64,000 bases of DNA from SIG565 sp045651765 (GCA_045651765.1 JAZRSY010000015.1:1-64000); one strand, 5' to 3'. Shown: positions 24,585-34,724, numbered from the stretch's first letter. Made by a program: numbers and translations. Notes: generated from the letters alone by a model not told the origin.

Positions 24585-25499
24585 ATGGATTTAACACAGG
24601 TTAAAAAACTGTTTGCCGACAATAAAATAAGTTTTTTTGAAAACGAGCCTATGTGCCGCCACACAACCTTTAAAATAGGTGGCAATGCCGATTTATTTGT
24701 GGCCCCCCACAATATTGAGCAACTTATATTTGTATATAACACCTGCAAACAAAACGATATAAATTTAACCGTTTTGGGCAAGGGCTCTAATTTGCTGGTT
24801 TCGGATTTTGGAATTAAGGGTGTGGTGCTAAGCTTAGACCTTATTAAAAACACCGAAATTATCGGCGAAGGGCTCATTAAAGCTGAGGCCGGAGCCACAC
24901 TGTTTTCGCTTTGCGGCTTTGCTGCTAAAAACGGCCTTTCGGGGCTCGAGTTTGCCTATGGCATACCGGGCAGCGTTGGCGGTGCTGTATTTATGAATGC
25001 AGGTGCCTACGGCGGCGAAATTAAAGATTTGATAGTATCGGCCACTGTGTTAGATAAAGACGGCAATATTAAAACCATTAATAAAGAAGATATGCAGCTT
25101 TCCTACCGAAACAGTATTTTTAAACAGAGCGGAGATATTATTTTAAACGCTGTGTTTAAACTTGAAAAATGTGATACCAAAAAAATTAAAGATGCAATGC
25201 ACATATTTTTAGAAAGGCGTCAGGCAAAACAACCCTTAGACTACCCCAGCGCCGGTAGCACCTTTAAACGACCCGAAGGCAATTTTGCCGGAACACTTAT
25301 TGAAGCCGCCGGTTTAAAAGGTGTTTCGGTTGGTGGTGCAATGGTCAGCAAAAAACACGCCGGTTTCATTATTAACACGGGCAATGCCAAATGCCAAGAT
25401 GTTATGGAGCTTATAAAACTTGTGCAAAACAAAATACTTAAAGAAAACAACATTAAACTAGAGCCCGAGGTTATTTTTATAGGCAGGGCCAAAGAGTGA
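24585..25499 (+). CDS. murB: UDP-N-acetylenolpyruvoylglucosamine reductase
   Basis: 304 residues, the shorter type II MurB form. Uses NADPH and FAD to make UDP-MurNAc for peptidoglycan. FAD motifs GKGSNLLVSD and YGIPGSVGGAVFMNAGAYGG are intact; the catalytic serine is in YPSAGSTFKRP and the C-terminal glutamate in KLEPEVIFIG. Linkage hprK-glk-murB-rapZ-whiA is a known theme in Firmicutes that ties carbon control to wall synthesis. Confidence 0.96.
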   Translation: MDLTQVKKLFADNKISFFENEPMCRHTTFKIGGNADLFVAPHNIEQLIFVYNTCKQNDINLTVLGKGSNLLVSDFGIKGVVLSLDLIKNTEIIGEGLIKAEAGATLFSLCGFAAKNGLSGLEFAYGIPGSVGGAVFMNAGAYGGEIKDLIVSATVLDKDGNIKTINKEDMQLSYRNSIFKQSGDIILNAVFKLEKCDTKKIKDAMHIFLERRQAKQPLDYPSAGSTFKRPEGNFAGTLIEAAGLKGVSVGGAMVSKKHAGFIINTGNAKCQDVMELIKLVQNKILKENNIKLEPEVIFIGRAKE

Positions 25500-25503
25500 T
25501 TTT

Positions 25504-26361
25504 ATGGAATTATTAATTGTTACGGGAATGTCAGGCTCGGGTAAATCCAACGCAGCCAACGTTTTGGAAGATATTGGTTATTATTGTGTAGATAATATTC
25601 CGCCGCTTATCATTCCATCCCTTATAAATCTTTTTTCTAACAAACATTCCGAATTTGAAAAGCTTGCCATTATTACCGATATGCGCGGCGGCGAGTTGTT
25701 TAAAGATATTATGGGTGTGTTGGAAGATTTAAAGAAAAATAATATTTCATATAAAATTCTGTTTTTAACTGCAAACGACAACATTTTAGTTAGCCGTTTT
25801 AAAGAAAACAGGCGTTGCCACCCCCTTTGCATTAATGACAGCATAACCGTTTCCGAAGCCGTTAAAAACGAGCGTTTGGCCCTTAGCGCAATTAGAAGTT
25901 TGGCCGATTATGTAATAGATACTTCGGCGCTTTCGGTTAATTTGTTAAAGGAAAAATTAACCGGATTATTTACTAAAAATTTAAACAGCATTACGGTTCA
26001 GTGCCTATCTTTTGGGTTTAAATACGGTGCCCCTACCGATGCCGACATTATTTTCGATGTTAGGTGCCTGCCCAACCCGTTTTATATAGATGAATTAAAA
26101 AACCTAACAGGCAAAGATAGTAAAGTTAAAAATTTTGTAATGAATTCGGTCGACAGCACCCTAATGTTTCAAAAAATATACGATTTAATACGGTTTTCCC
26201 TGCCCCTTTATTTAAAAGAAGGCAAAAGCCAATTGGTAATAGCATTTGGTTGCACAGGCGGAAAGCACCGCTCGGTAACCTTTGCCGAGCTTTTATCCCA
26301 AAAACTTAAAGAAGACAGTTTCACGGCTATTTCTATGCACCGTGATATTAATAAAATTTAA
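25504..26361 (+). CDS. rapZ: RNase adapter / nucleotide-binding protein RapZ (YvcJ)
   Basis: 285 residues. Walker A GMSGSGKSN (8-16) and the C-terminal motif GCTGGKHRSV (about 252-261) that binds small ligands or RNA are intact. In E. coli RapZ targets the small RNA GlmZ to control GlmS; in Firmicutes YvcJ binds nucleotides and affects competence. It starts 4 bases after murB. The yvcK (gluconeogenesis factor) gene that often sits between rapZ and whiA is missing here. Confidence 0.95.
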   Translation: MELLIVTGMSGSGKSNAANVLEDIGYYCVDNIPPLIIPSLINLFSNKHSEFEKLAIITDMRGGELFKDIMGVLEDLKKNNISYKILFLTANDNILVSRFKENRRCHPLCINDSITVSEAVKNERLALSAIRSLADYVIDTSALSVNLLKEKLTGLFTKNLNSITVQCLSFGFKYGAPTDADIIFDVRCLPNPFYIDELKNLTGKDSKVKNFVMNSVDSTLMFQKIYDLIRFSLPLYLKEGKSQLVIAFGCTGGKHRSVTFAELLSQKLKEDSFTAISMHRDINKI

Positions 26362-26373
26362 TGGTAAAAAATT

Positions 26374-27276
26374 ATGTCATTTTCAAGAAATTTAAAAACC
26401 GAATTATGCGAAAATAAATCGTCCGAATGTTGCAAAAAAGCCGAGTGCTATGGTTTTATGCTGTTCGGACAATCTTTTACCGAGCAAAAAATTTCACTGC
26501 TTACCGATAACGAGGCCACCGCTAAAAGATACGCTTATTTAATAAAGCACTGCTTTTCGGTATTTGCTAAAACCGTTGTTGGTGGCGGCAAAAAAACAAC
26601 CTATAAGGTTTTTGTGGATTCACAAAGTGACAGGGACCGAATTATAAACGGTTTAGGGTTAGTAAAAACCCAAACAAACAACTCTATAAACCCCCTAATA
26701 ATTAAAAAAGACTGCTGCAAAAACGCTTTTATAAGGGGTATGTTTTTGGCCTGCGGACAGGCTTCGGACCCTGTTAAAGAATACCGAATTGACCTTAGAA
26801 TTAAAAACCCGGAACTCGCATATGCTACATTCGACCTTTTATATAAACATAACCTTGAGCCTAAAATAACGCTTAAAAGTTTAACTAATGTTATTTACCT
26901 TAAAAAAAGCGAATGTGTAGAGGATTTTTTAACCGTTATTGGTGCAACACCAATAACCCTTAAACTTATGGATATTAAGGCTATAAAAGATTTTCGCTCT
27001 ATGGTTAACCGCAAAGGTAATTTTGAAGATGCAAACAACTCAAAGGTTATTAATGCCTCGGTTTTACAGCGCGAGGCTATTGAATATTTAATAAATTCCG
27101 GCAAATTTTCACTTTTGTCGGAAGAACTTCAGTTTGCAGCCGAATTACGACTTAACAACCCCTATGCATCACTTTCCGAACTTTGCAAAATTTCAAGCGT
27201 TCCCATAACGCGCTCGGGGCTTAACCACAGACTTGCAAAAATAATAGAAATTACCAAAGAATTAAAAAAAAATTAG
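26374..27276 (+). CDS. whiA: DNA-binding protein WhiA
   Basis: 300 residues. The N-terminal part has a LAGLIDADG-homing-endonuclease-like fold without catalytic residues (KKDCCKNAFIRGMFLACG, PVKEYRIDLRI), and the C-terminal helix-turn-helix spans about 235-300 (NNPYASLSELCKISSVPIT). WhiA acts in sporulation control in actinomycetes and in cell division or chromosome segregation in Bacillus. Its ribosome site is weak (AATGG), so it may depend on translation of rapZ 12 bases upstream. Confidence 0.94.
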   Translation: MSFSRNLKTELCENKSSECCKKAECYGFMLFGQSFTEQKISLLTDNEATAKRYAYLIKHCFSVFAKTVVGGGKKTTYKVFVDSQSDRDRIINGLGLVKTQTNNSINPLIIKKDCCKNAFIRGMFLACGQASDPVKEYRIDLRIKNPELAYATFDLLYKHNLEPKITLKSLTNVIYLKKSECVEDFLTVIGATPITLKLMDIKAIKDFRSMVNRKGNFEDANNSKVINASVLQREAIEYLINSGKFSLLSEELQFAAELRLNNPYASLSELCKISSVPITRSGLNHRLAKIIEITKELKKN

Positions 27277-27298
27277 GCTAATTAAGGGGGTGGCTTAA

Positions 27299-30200
27299 AT
27301 GGGCTTTACACACCTGCATGTGCATACCGAATATAGCTTGTTAGACGGTTGTTGCCGCATAGACAGGCTTATTGATGCTGCCAAAAATTTAGGCCAAAAC
27401 GCCATTGCCATTACCGACCATGGCGTTATGTATGGTGCTGTGGAGTTTTATAAAGCCGCTAAAAAAGCCGGAATTAAGCCAATAATTGGTTGTGAAGTTT
27501 ATGTTGCCCCCCGCCTTTGCACACAAAAAGAAAAATTTTACGACAGCCAATATTCCCACCTTGTTTTGCTTTGCAAAAACGAAACAGGTTATAAAAATTT
27601 AATAAAATTAGTTTCCCTTGGATTCACCCAAGGTTTTTATAACAAACCAAGGGTTGACAGGCAGTTATTAAAAGAAAACTGCGAAGGTCTTATTGCGTTA
27701 TCTGCTTGTTTAGCCGGCGAAATCCCCAAACTTTTACTGCAAAACAATTATCAAGAGGCGTTAAATACTGCTTTATGGTATAACGACACCTTTGGCGAAG
27801 GCAACTATTATTTGGAAATACAAGACCATAATATTTTTGAGCAAAAACAAGTTTTGCCTTTACTTGCAAAATTATCGCACGACAGTGGGATTCCGCTTGT
27901 TGCCACCAACGATGTGCATTATATTGAAAAGGCCGACCACGAAGCCCACAGGGTGTTGCTTTGCCTGCAAACCGGCAAAAAATTATCAGATGAAAACCCA
28001 ATGGAATTTAAAACCGAGGAATTTTATTTAAAATCCGAAGAAGAAATGCTGTCCATTTTTTCTAAATACCCCGAAGCCGTTTTAAATACCGAAAAAATTG
28101 CTCAAATGTGTAATTTGGAATTCGAATTCGGCCATATTAAACTCCCGTTTTTTGATATTGGAAACCGCGACCACGCCGAATATTTGCGTGAAATGTGCTA
28201 TAACGGACTGTACAAACATTATGGTCAAAACCCCGATGCCACTGTTATAGAACGTCTTAATTACGAATTATCGGTTATAAACAAAATGGGTTATGTGGAT
28301 TATTTTTTAATTGTTGCCGATTTTGTAAATTACGCTAAAAATAACGATATACCCGTTGGCCCAGGACGCGGCAGCGGCGCTGCCAGCATTGCAGCCTATT
28401 GCATGGGCATTACCGGCATAGACCCAATAAAATACAACCTGCTTTTTGAGCGCTTTTTAAATCCTGAGCGTGTTTCGATGCCCGATTTTGATATCGACTT
28501 TTGTTATGTTATAAGGCAAAAGGTTATTGATTATGTTATTAATAAATATGGTAATTCCCACGTGGCTCAAATAATTACCTTTGGCACAATGGCCGCCCGC
28601 GCTGCCGTGCGAGATGTTGGGCGTGTTATGGATGTTCCCTACGCTTTATGCGACAAGGCCGCTAAGCTTATCCCGCAAGAAAAAATTACTATCCCTGCCG
28701 CCCTTAAACGTTCAAGTGAACTTAGGGCTATGTATGAAAGCGATTTAGAAATCAAAAGGGTTATAGACATGGCTATAAGGCTAGAGGGCACACCCCGAAA
28801 TGCCTCTACACACGCGGCCGGCGTTGTTATTGCCGACCAACCTGTTTCTTGCTATGTTCCCCTTTCTTTAAACGATGAAGCCGTGGTAACCCAATACACC
28901 ATGAACGCTTTAGATGAACTGGGTCTTCTTAAAATGGACTTTTTAGGGCTTAGGAATATTACTATTATTGATGATACCGAAAAATCAATTAAAAAACATA
29001 CACCAAATTTTAATATTGAAAAAATCCCTCTTGACGATAAACAAACCCTACAAATGATGTCTAAGGGTTATACCGATGGTGTGTTTCAGTTTGAATCTGA
29101 AGGTATGAAAAAAGTTTTAAGGCAGTTTGTGCCCGAAAGCCTTGAAGATTTAATTGCTATAATTGCGCTTTACCGCCCCGGCCCCATGGATTCTATTCCA
29201 AAATACATTCACAACCGCCACAACCCCGCCGATGTAACCTACCTTCACCCGTCCCTTGAGCCTATTTTAAAGGTTACCTATGGCTGCATTGTTTACCAAG
29301 AGCAAGTTATGCAAATTTGCCGTAACCTTGCGGGATATTCGTTAGGCCGCGCCGATATTGTTCGCCGCGCCATGAGTAAAAAGAAATTAGATGTTATGAA
29401 TAAAGAGCGTAATGCCTTTGTTTACGGTGAAACCGACCCAAATGGCAATGTTATTTGCACGGGAGCTGTAAACAACGGTGTGCCCGAAAACATTGCTCAA
29501 CAAATATTTGACGAGATGTCGGCCTTTGCTTCGTACGCATTTAACAAGGGCCACGCCGCCGCATATTCTCTAATTTCTTACCGTACTGCTTATTTAAAAT
29601 GCCACTACCCAGCCGAATATATGTCGGCTTTGTTTTCAAGTGTGTTAGACAGTGCCGGCAAGGTTGCGCAATATTCGACCGAATGTGCAAGGCTGAACCT
29701 TAAAATTTTACCGCCCCACGTTAACCAAAGTGAAGTTGGCTTTACTGCAAATAACGGTAACATACGCTTTGGCCTTTTAGCCATTAAAAACTTAGGGCCT
29801 TCGGTTATAAATAAAATACTACTCGAGCGCAAGAATAACGGTGATTTTACCTCGCTTTATAATTTTGTTTCGCGTTGCTTTAGCCGCGAACTCAACCGCA
29901 AGGCGCTTGAAACCCTTATAAAAAGCGGCGCGCTGGACGGTCTTGAAAAAACCCGTAAATCCATGCTTTATGCCATCGATGCCGTGTTGTCGGCCGCCGA
30001 AAGCGAAGCTAGAATTACAGGGGCCGGTCAATTTAACTTATTTAGTAGTTCTGAGCAAATATCTTTCACGCCCGAATATATACCCGAGTTTAGTAAAAAA
30101 GAATTATTAACCCTGGAAAAAGAGGCCATTGGGGTTTATTTGAGCGGGCATATATTAGATGATTACAGCATCCAAACTAAAAAATCAGCCACCGCCACCT

Positions 30201-30733
30201 GCCAAAATATAGTGGCAGGCATCCTGCCCGATTCCCAAAAGGTAACAATTGTTGCGCAAATTTCTAAAATTTTGGTGCGCACCCTTAAAAGTGGTAAAAT
30301 ACTGGCCACCGCCGTTGCTGAGGATACTACCGGTGCTGTAAATCTAACCATTTTTGACACCGCTTATAATTTTTATAAAACCCTTATTACCGAAAACAAT
30401 GTGCTTATAATTTCGGGTAAAATTTCAGAGCGTGAGGACCGCCCAACCGAAATTATTTGCGAAAAATTTTCACCCGCCCAAGTTAACGATGAAATATCCA
30501 ACCCTAATAACGCAAAGGTTTACATTAAGGTACCGTCTTTAGAGTCGTTTGAATTTTTAAATGTTAAAAAAATGCTGGAAAAACACAAGGGCGACTGCCC
30601 CGTTATAATTTACTGTCAAGACACAAAAAAGCAGTTTTCAGCACCAAAAAACCTTAATATTAACAATAATTTGCAAACTATTAGCGAAATTTCAAAAATT
30701 GTTGGGGAAAATAATGTAAAATCTGTTGAATAA
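27299..30733 (+). CDS. dnaE: DNA polymerase III alpha subunit
   Basis: 1144 residues. N-terminal PHP domain starts HLHVHTEYSLLDGC (5-18). The polymerase active-site aspartates lie in PDFDIDFC (about 394-401) with the upstream motif GPGRGSGAASIAAYC. The C-terminus has a helix-hairpin-helix and an OB fold (about 970-1050). This is the DnaE type without an internal exonuclease; clostridia also carry PolC, so this may be the lagging-strand/initiator polymerase. Ribosome site AAGGGGGTGG before the ATG. It lies 22 bases after whiA. Confidence 0.96.
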   Translation: MGFTHLHVHTEYSLLDGCCRIDRLIDAAKNLGQNAIAITDHGVMYGAVEFYKAAKKAGIKPIIGCEVYVAPRLCTQKEKFYDSQYSHLVLLCKNETGYKNLIKLVSLGFTQGFYNKPRVDRQLLKENCEGLIALSACLAGEIPKLLLQNNYQEALNTALWYNDTFGEGNYYLEIQDHNIFEQKQVLPLLAKLSHDSGIPLVATNDVHYIEKADHEAHRVLLCLQTGKKLSDENPMEFKTEEFYLKSEEEMLSIFSKYPEAVLNTEKIAQMCNLEFEFGHIKLPFFDIGNRDHAEYLREMCYNGLYKHYGQNPDATVIERLNYELSVINKMGYVDYFLIVADFVNYAKNNDIPVGPGRGSGAASIAAYCMGITGIDPIKYNLLFERFLNPERVSMPDFDIDFCYVIRQKVIDYVINKYGNSHVAQIITFGTMAARAAVRDVGRVMDVPYALCDKAAKLIPQEKITIPAALKRSSELRAMYESDLEIKRVIDMAIRLEGTPRNASTHAAGVVIADQPVSCYVPLSLNDEAVVTQYTMNALDELGLLKMDFLGLRNITIIDDTEKSIKKHTPNFNIEKIPLDDKQTLQMMSKGYTDGVFQFESEGMKKVLRQFVPESLEDLIAIIALYRPGPMDSIPKYIHNRHNPADVTYLHPSLEPILKVTYGCIVYQEQVMQICRNLAGYSLGRADIVRRAMSKKKLDVMNKERNAFVYGETDPNGNVICTGAVNNGVPENIAQQIFDEMSAFASYAFNKGHAAAYSLISYRTAYLKCHYPAEYMSALFSSVLDSAGKVAQYSTECARLNLKILPPHVNQSEVGFTANNGNIRFGLLAIKNLGPSVINKILLERKNNGDFTSLYNFVSRCFSRELNRKALETLIKSGALDGLEKTRKSMLYAIDAVLSAAESEARITGAGQFNLFSSSEQISFTPEYIPEFSKKELLTLEKEAIGVYLSGHILDDYSIQTKKSATATCQNIVAGILPDSQKVTIVAQISKILVRTLKSGKILATAVAEDTTGAVNLTIFDTAYNFYKTLITENNVLIISGKISEREDRPTEIICEKFSPAQVNDEISNPNNAKVYIKVPSLESFEFLNVKKMLEKHKGDCPVIIYCQDTKKQFSAPKNLNINNNLQTISEISKIVGENNVKSVE

Positions 30734-30754
30734 TTTTGTAAATTAGTGTATACT
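30726..30754 (+). promoter_or_regulatory. Likely pfkA promoter
   Basis: TTGAAT (30726-30731), 17-base spacer and TATACT (30749-30754), overlapping the end of dnaE. This would give pfkA its own transcript in addition to read-through. Confidence 0.5.
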
Positions 30755-30788
30755 TAGTAATTGATAATATTTTTGGAGTTGAATTAAT

Positions 30789-31757
30789 ATGGCTATAAAA
30801 ACTATAGGTGTTCTTACAAGCGGCGGCGACGCCCCCGGTATGAATGCTGCTATTCGTTCGGTAGTAAGAAGTGCTTTAGCCGCAGGCATTAACGTAAAAG
30901 GAATTATGCACGGTTATAACGGCCTTATAGAAGGCGAAATTATAGATATGAATCTGCGCTCGGTATCTGAAATTATTCACCGTGGCGGTACAGTGTTATA
31001 TACAGCACGCAGCCCTTTGTTTAAAACCGAAGAAGGCGTAAAAAAAGCTGTTGAAAACTGCAAAAAATTTGGTATTGACGGAATTGTTGTCATTGGTGGT
31101 GACGGTTCTTTCAGGGGTGCGCGTGATTTATCTTTACACGGCATTCCTTGTGTTGGTGTGCCCGGCACTATAGATAACGATATTTCTTGCACCGAATATA
31201 CCATTGGTTTTGACACCGCAATGAACACAGCCATGGAAATGATTGACAAATTGCGCGATACCACACAATCTCACGAACGTTGCAGCGTTATTGAGGTTAT
31301 GGGTAGGCACGCCGGTTGGATAGCGCTTCAAACCGGTATTTCGGTTGGTTCAACCGCTATTTTAGTGCCCGAGGTAGAATTTGATTTACAAAAAGACATT
31401 ATTGATAAAATCAACAAAACCAAAACCACAGGAAAAAGGCACTTTATTATAATTGTTGCCGAAGGTGTTGGCAAGGTTAGTGAATTAGCCAAACAAATCG
31501 AACAGGCAACAGGCGTTGAAAGCCGCGCCACAATTTTAGGCCATGTTCAGCGTGGCGGCCGCCCAACCGTTAGAGATAGGGTCATGGCAAGTGAAATGGG
31601 CCACGCCGCAGTGCAGTTGCTTAAAGAAGGTATTGGCAACCGTGTTATAGCCTTTAGAAACGACCATATTGTTGACCTGGATATTTACGAAGCCTTACAA
31701 ATGAAAAAGGAATTTGATGTTCAGGCTTATAATATGGCTAACGAAATTTCTGTATAA
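30789..31757 (+). CDS. pfkA: 6-phosphofructokinase, ATP-dependent
   Basis: 322 residues, the standard bacterial length. SGGDAPGMNAA (11-21), GGDGSFRGA (about 103-111), PGTIDNDI and EVMGRHAGWIAL are intact. The glycine in GGDGS, where PPi-dependent enzymes carry aspartate, indicates ATP use. It commits fructose-6-phosphate to glycolysis. It ends at a strong terminator shared with acpP. Confidence 0.96.
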   Translation: MAIKTIGVLTSGGDAPGMNAAIRSVVRSALAAGINVKGIMHGYNGLIEGEIIDMNLRSVSEIIHRGGTVLYTARSPLFKTEEGVKKAVENCKKFGIDGIVVIGGDGSFRGARDLSLHGIPCVGVPGTIDNDISCTEYTIGFDTAMNTAMEMIDKLRDTTQSHERCSVIEVMGRHAGWIALQTGISVGSTAILVPEVEFDLQKDIIDKINKTKTTGKRHFIIIVAEGVGKVSELAKQIEQATGVESRATILGHVQRGGRPTVRDRVMASEMGHAAVQLLKEGIGNRVIAFRNDHIVDLDIYEALQMKKEFDVQAYNMANEISV

Positions 31758-31763
31758 AAAATA

Positions 31764-31788
31764 TTAAGCGGGCTTAAAGCCCGCTTAA
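31764..31788. terminator. Bidirectional terminator between pfkA and acpP
   Basis: Ten-base stem TTAAGCGGGC/GCCCGCTTAA, 5-base loop, with CTTTTT on the plus side and TATTTTTTA on the minus side. Confidence 0.88.
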
Positions 31789-31812
31789 CTTTTTAAAACA
31801 AATAATATTTAA

Positions 31813-32040
31813 TTATTGTCTTTCTTCTATATATTTTACCAAATCGCCAATTGTTTTTATGTTTTCAATTTCCTCGTCAGGAATATCTATTTCAAATTCA
31901 TCTTCAATCGACATCAGTAATTCTACTACATCAAGGCTGTCTGCACCAAGGTCGTTTGCTATATCCGATTCCATTGTCATATCATCGGCCGAAACATCAA
32001 GTTGGTCAGCAAGCAATTCTTTAATCTTTTCAAAAATCAT
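31813..32040 (-). CDS. acpP: Acyl carrier protein
   Basis: 75 residues from the ATG at 32040 with GGAGG upstream (earlier in-frame starts lack a ribosome site). The phosphopantetheine attachment site is GADSLDVVEL with Ser35. Acidic, helical, typical of the fatty-acid ACP. It stands alone between convergent pfkA and divergent aroC; the usual fab neighbours are not in the window. Confidence 0.96.
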   Translation of the reverse strand: MIFEKIKELLADQLDVSADDMTMESDIANDLGADSLDVVELLMSIEDEFEIDIPDEEIENIKTIGDLVKYIEERQ

Positions 32041-32117
32041 AAAAGTTCCTCCAAATAAAATTTTGCATGTTGTAGACATAAGCATTTATTTATGATATAT
32101 TAAATATGTCTATTAAA

Positions 32118-32146
32118 ATAATAGGGGTAAAATCTTATTTTGTCAA
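32118..32146 (-). promoter_or_regulatory. Promoter of acpP
   Basis: On the minus strand TTGACA (32141-32146), 17-base spacer and TATTAT (32118-32123): near-consensus sigma-A promoter. Confidence 0.8.
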
Positions 32147-32180
32147 CAGTTTTATTAATTTTTTTAAAAGGTGATTTACG

Positions 32181-33269
32181 TTGATTTCCAGTTTTGGTGA
32201 AAAATTAAAAATTATTATCGAGGGTGGAAGCCACAGCCAAGAAATTTCTGCATGTATTATAGGTTTGCCAAAAGGCGAACAAATAAATGAAGATTTAATA
32301 GCTGTTCAAATGGCGCGCCGCGCCCCCGGGCAAGACAGCACTTCTACTGCCCGCCGTGAGCCCGACAAGGTCGAAATAATATCGGGCTTAGAAAATGGTT
32401 TTACAAACGGCGATACACTAAAAATTGTTATTAAAAACACTAATACTCACTCATCCGACTACGATAATTTAAAATATACACCACGGCCTTCTCATGCCGA
32501 CTACCCCGCTTATGTAAAATATAACGGCACAGCCGACATGCGCGGAAGCGGACATTTTTCGGGCCGCCTTACCGCCCCACTTACAGCAATTGGTGCAATT
32601 TGTCGCCAAATTCTTGCACGACGCGGCATTACTATAGGCGGGCACATATACAATATTGGCGACAGTTTCGATACCGCATTTGACCCTGTAACAGTCAGTG
32701 AATCGGAATTAAAATGTTTGTCGCAAAAATATTTTGCTACCCGTTCAGATGATGCCGCACAAGATATGAAACAGGTTATCTTATCGGCCAAAGAAAACGG
32801 AGATAGCATTGGAGGCAGTGTTGAGGTTGCCGTAATCGGTATGCCTGTTGGCATTGGCAACCATATGTTTTTTGGGGTTGAAAATGTTATTTCTTCATTA
32901 GTTTACGGTGTTCCGGCCGTTAAGGGAATTTCGTTTGGTGCCGGTTTCGATTTTGCTTATTTATTAGGCAGCGAAGCCAACGACCCATATTATTTCAAAG
33001 ATGATAAGGTTGTTACGGCAACTAATAACTGCGGTGGTATTGTTGGCGGTATGACAACAGGTATGCCCATAATTGTTAAGGCTGCATTAAAGCCTACCCC
33101 TTCTATTTTTAAACCGCAACCCACCGTTAACCTTAAAACCAAGGAAAACACAATGCTGCAAATTAAAGGCAGGCACGACCCTTGCATTGTACCCCGCGCC
33201 TTACCTGCCATAGAGGCTGCAATATCGGTAGCTATTACTATGTTACTTAAAAACGATAATATTTTATAA
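32181..33269 (+). CDS. aroC: Chorismate synthase
   Basis: 362 residues, beginning at a TTG (AAAGGTGA upstream). It converts EPSP to chorismate with reduced FMN. Family motifs GGSHSQEISACIIGLPKG, the ARRAPGQDSTSTARREPD loop, HADYPAYVKYNG, RGSGHFSGRLTAP and GGIVGGMTTGMPI are present. It is followed at 20 bases by proS, an uncommon neighbour, and the other aro genes are not here. Confidence 0.95.
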   Translation: MISSFGEKLKIIIEGGSHSQEISACIIGLPKGEQINEDLIAVQMARRAPGQDSTSTARREPDKVEIISGLENGFTNGDTLKIVIKNTNTHSSDYDNLKYTPRPSHADYPAYVKYNGTADMRGSGHFSGRLTAPLTAIGAICRQILARRGITIGGHIYNIGDSFDTAFDPVTVSESELKCLSQKYFATRSDDAAQDMKQVILSAKENGDSIGGSVEVAVIGMPVGIGNHMFFGVENVISSLVYGVPAVKGISFGAGFDFAYLLGSEANDPYYFKDDKVVTATNNCGGIVGGMTTGMPIIVKAALKPTPSIFKPQPTVNLKTKENTMLQIKGRHDPCIVPRALPAIEAAISVAITMLLKNDNIL

Positions 33270-33289
33270 AATAAAAAATGGTGATTAAA

Positions 33290-34723
33290 ATGGCTAAAGA
33301 AAAATTAGTAAAAGAAATTACATCTATGGAAGAAGATTTTGCCAAATGGTATACCGATGTTGTATCTAAGGCAGAACTTATGGACTATTCATCGGTTAAA
33401 GGTTGCATGATAATTCGCCCTTACGGTTATGCAATATGGGAAAATATACAAAAAATTATGGACGGAATGTTTAAAGAATCCGGCCACGAAAATGTATATA
33501 TGCCTATGTTTATACCCGAAGGACTATTGCAAAAAGAAAAAGACCACGTTGAAGGTTTTGCGCCCGAGGTTGCTTGGGTTACACACGGCGGCAACGAAAA
33601 ATTAGAGGAACGCTTATGTGTAAGGCCAACATCCGAAACCCTGTTTTGCGACCATTATAAAAATGTTATTGAATCCTACCGCGACCTGCCAAAGTTATAT
33701 AACCAATGGTGCAGCGTTGTGCGTTGGGAAAAAACAACACGCCCATTTTTACGCTCGCGTGAATTTTTATGGCAAGAAGGCCACACCATTCACGCCACAG
33801 CCGAAGAAGCACAGGCCGAAACCATTAAAATGCTTAATATTTATGCCGAATTTGCTGAAAAATATTTGGCAATGCCTGTTATTAAGGGCATTAAAACCGA
33901 AAAAGAGCGTTTTGCAGGCGCCGAAAGTACATATACCATTGAAGCCCTTATGCACGATGGCAAGGCCTTGCAAAGCGGAACCTCACACTATTTTGGCGAC
34001 GGTTTTGCAAAGGCTTTTGGAATTCAATACACCGACAAAGATAATAAGTTGGTTCACCCCTTCCAGACATCTTGGGGCACAACAACCCGCCTTATAGGCG
34101 CCGTTATTATGACCCATGGCGACGACAGCGGTTTAGTGCTGCCCCCTGCTATTGCACCAATACAATTGGTTGTTATTCCTATTGCAACACACAAACCCGG
34201 CGTAACCGAAAAGGCTACCGAAATTTACAACCGTGTTAATAAAATTTGCCGTGCTAAAATTGATTTAGGTGAACAGTCGCCCGGTTGGAAATTTGCCGAA
34301 TACGAAATGAAGGGTGTTCCGCTAAGGTTAGAGATTGGCCCACGCGATATTGAAAATAATTGTTGTGTTATTGCAAGGCGCGACAACGGCGAAAAAATTA
34401 CCGTTTCGCTTAATGACCTTGAAACCAAAATTCCCGAACTTTTACAAGCAGTGCGCGATGGTCTTTTTGAAAAGGCCGCTAACCGCCGCGACAGCATGAC
34501 CTACACCGCCAAGAATTTAGACGAAATTATTGATATTGCAAATAATAAACCGGGCTTTATAAAAGCTATGTGGTGTGGCGAACGCGAATGTGAAGATATG
34601 CTTAAAGAAAAGGCCGGCATTACTTCCAGGTGCATTCCGTTGCAAGCCGAAGAACTTACCGACACCTGCGTTTGCTGCGGCAAAAAAGCCAAACATATGT
34701 TATATTGGGGCAAAGCCTATTAA
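33290..34723 (+). CDS. proS: Prolyl-tRNA synthetase, archaeal/eukaryotic-like short form
   Basis: 477 residues from the ATG at 33290 (GGTGAT upstream). Class II synthetase: motif 2 region RWEKTTRPFLRSREFLWQEG, tRNA/proline loop RPTSETLFCDHY, motif 3 region, anticodon-binding domain about 275-390 and a C-terminal zinc-like domain with CGERECEDM and TDTCVCCGKKA. The bacterial editing insertion is absent; this is the ProS type 3 found in clostridia. It ends with a strong terminator. Confidence 0.95.
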   Translation: MAKEKLVKEITSMEEDFAKWYTDVVSKAELMDYSSVKGCMIIRPYGYAIWENIQKIMDGMFKESGHENVYMPMFIPEGLLQKEKDHVEGFAPEVAWVTHGGNEKLEERLCVRPTSETLFCDHYKNVIESYRDLPKLYNQWCSVVRWEKTTRPFLRSREFLWQEGHTIHATAEEAQAETIKMLNIYAEFAEKYLAMPVIKGIKTEKERFAGAESTYTIEALMHDGKALQSGTSHYFGDGFAKAFGIQYTDKDNKLVHPFQTSWGTTTRLIGAVIMTHGDDSGLVLPPAIAPIQLVVIPIATHKPGVTEKATEIYNRVNKICRAKIDLGEQSPGWKFAEYEMKGVPLRLEIGPRDIENNCCVIARRDNGEKITVSLNDLETKIPELLQAVRDGLFEKAANRRDSMTYTAKNLDEIIDIANNKPGFIKAMWCGERECEDMLKEKAGITSRCIPLQAEELTDTCVCCGKKAKHMLYWGKAY

Positions 34724-34724
34724 T

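Noticed and set aside
30789..31757. PPi-dependent phosphofructokinase
   Set aside because: The motif GGDGS has glycine where PPi enzymes carry aspartate, so ATP is the likely donor despite the membrane pyrophosphatase in this genome.
33270..33290. T-box or riboswitch before proS
   Set aside because: Only about 20 bases separate aroC and proS; no room for a leader.
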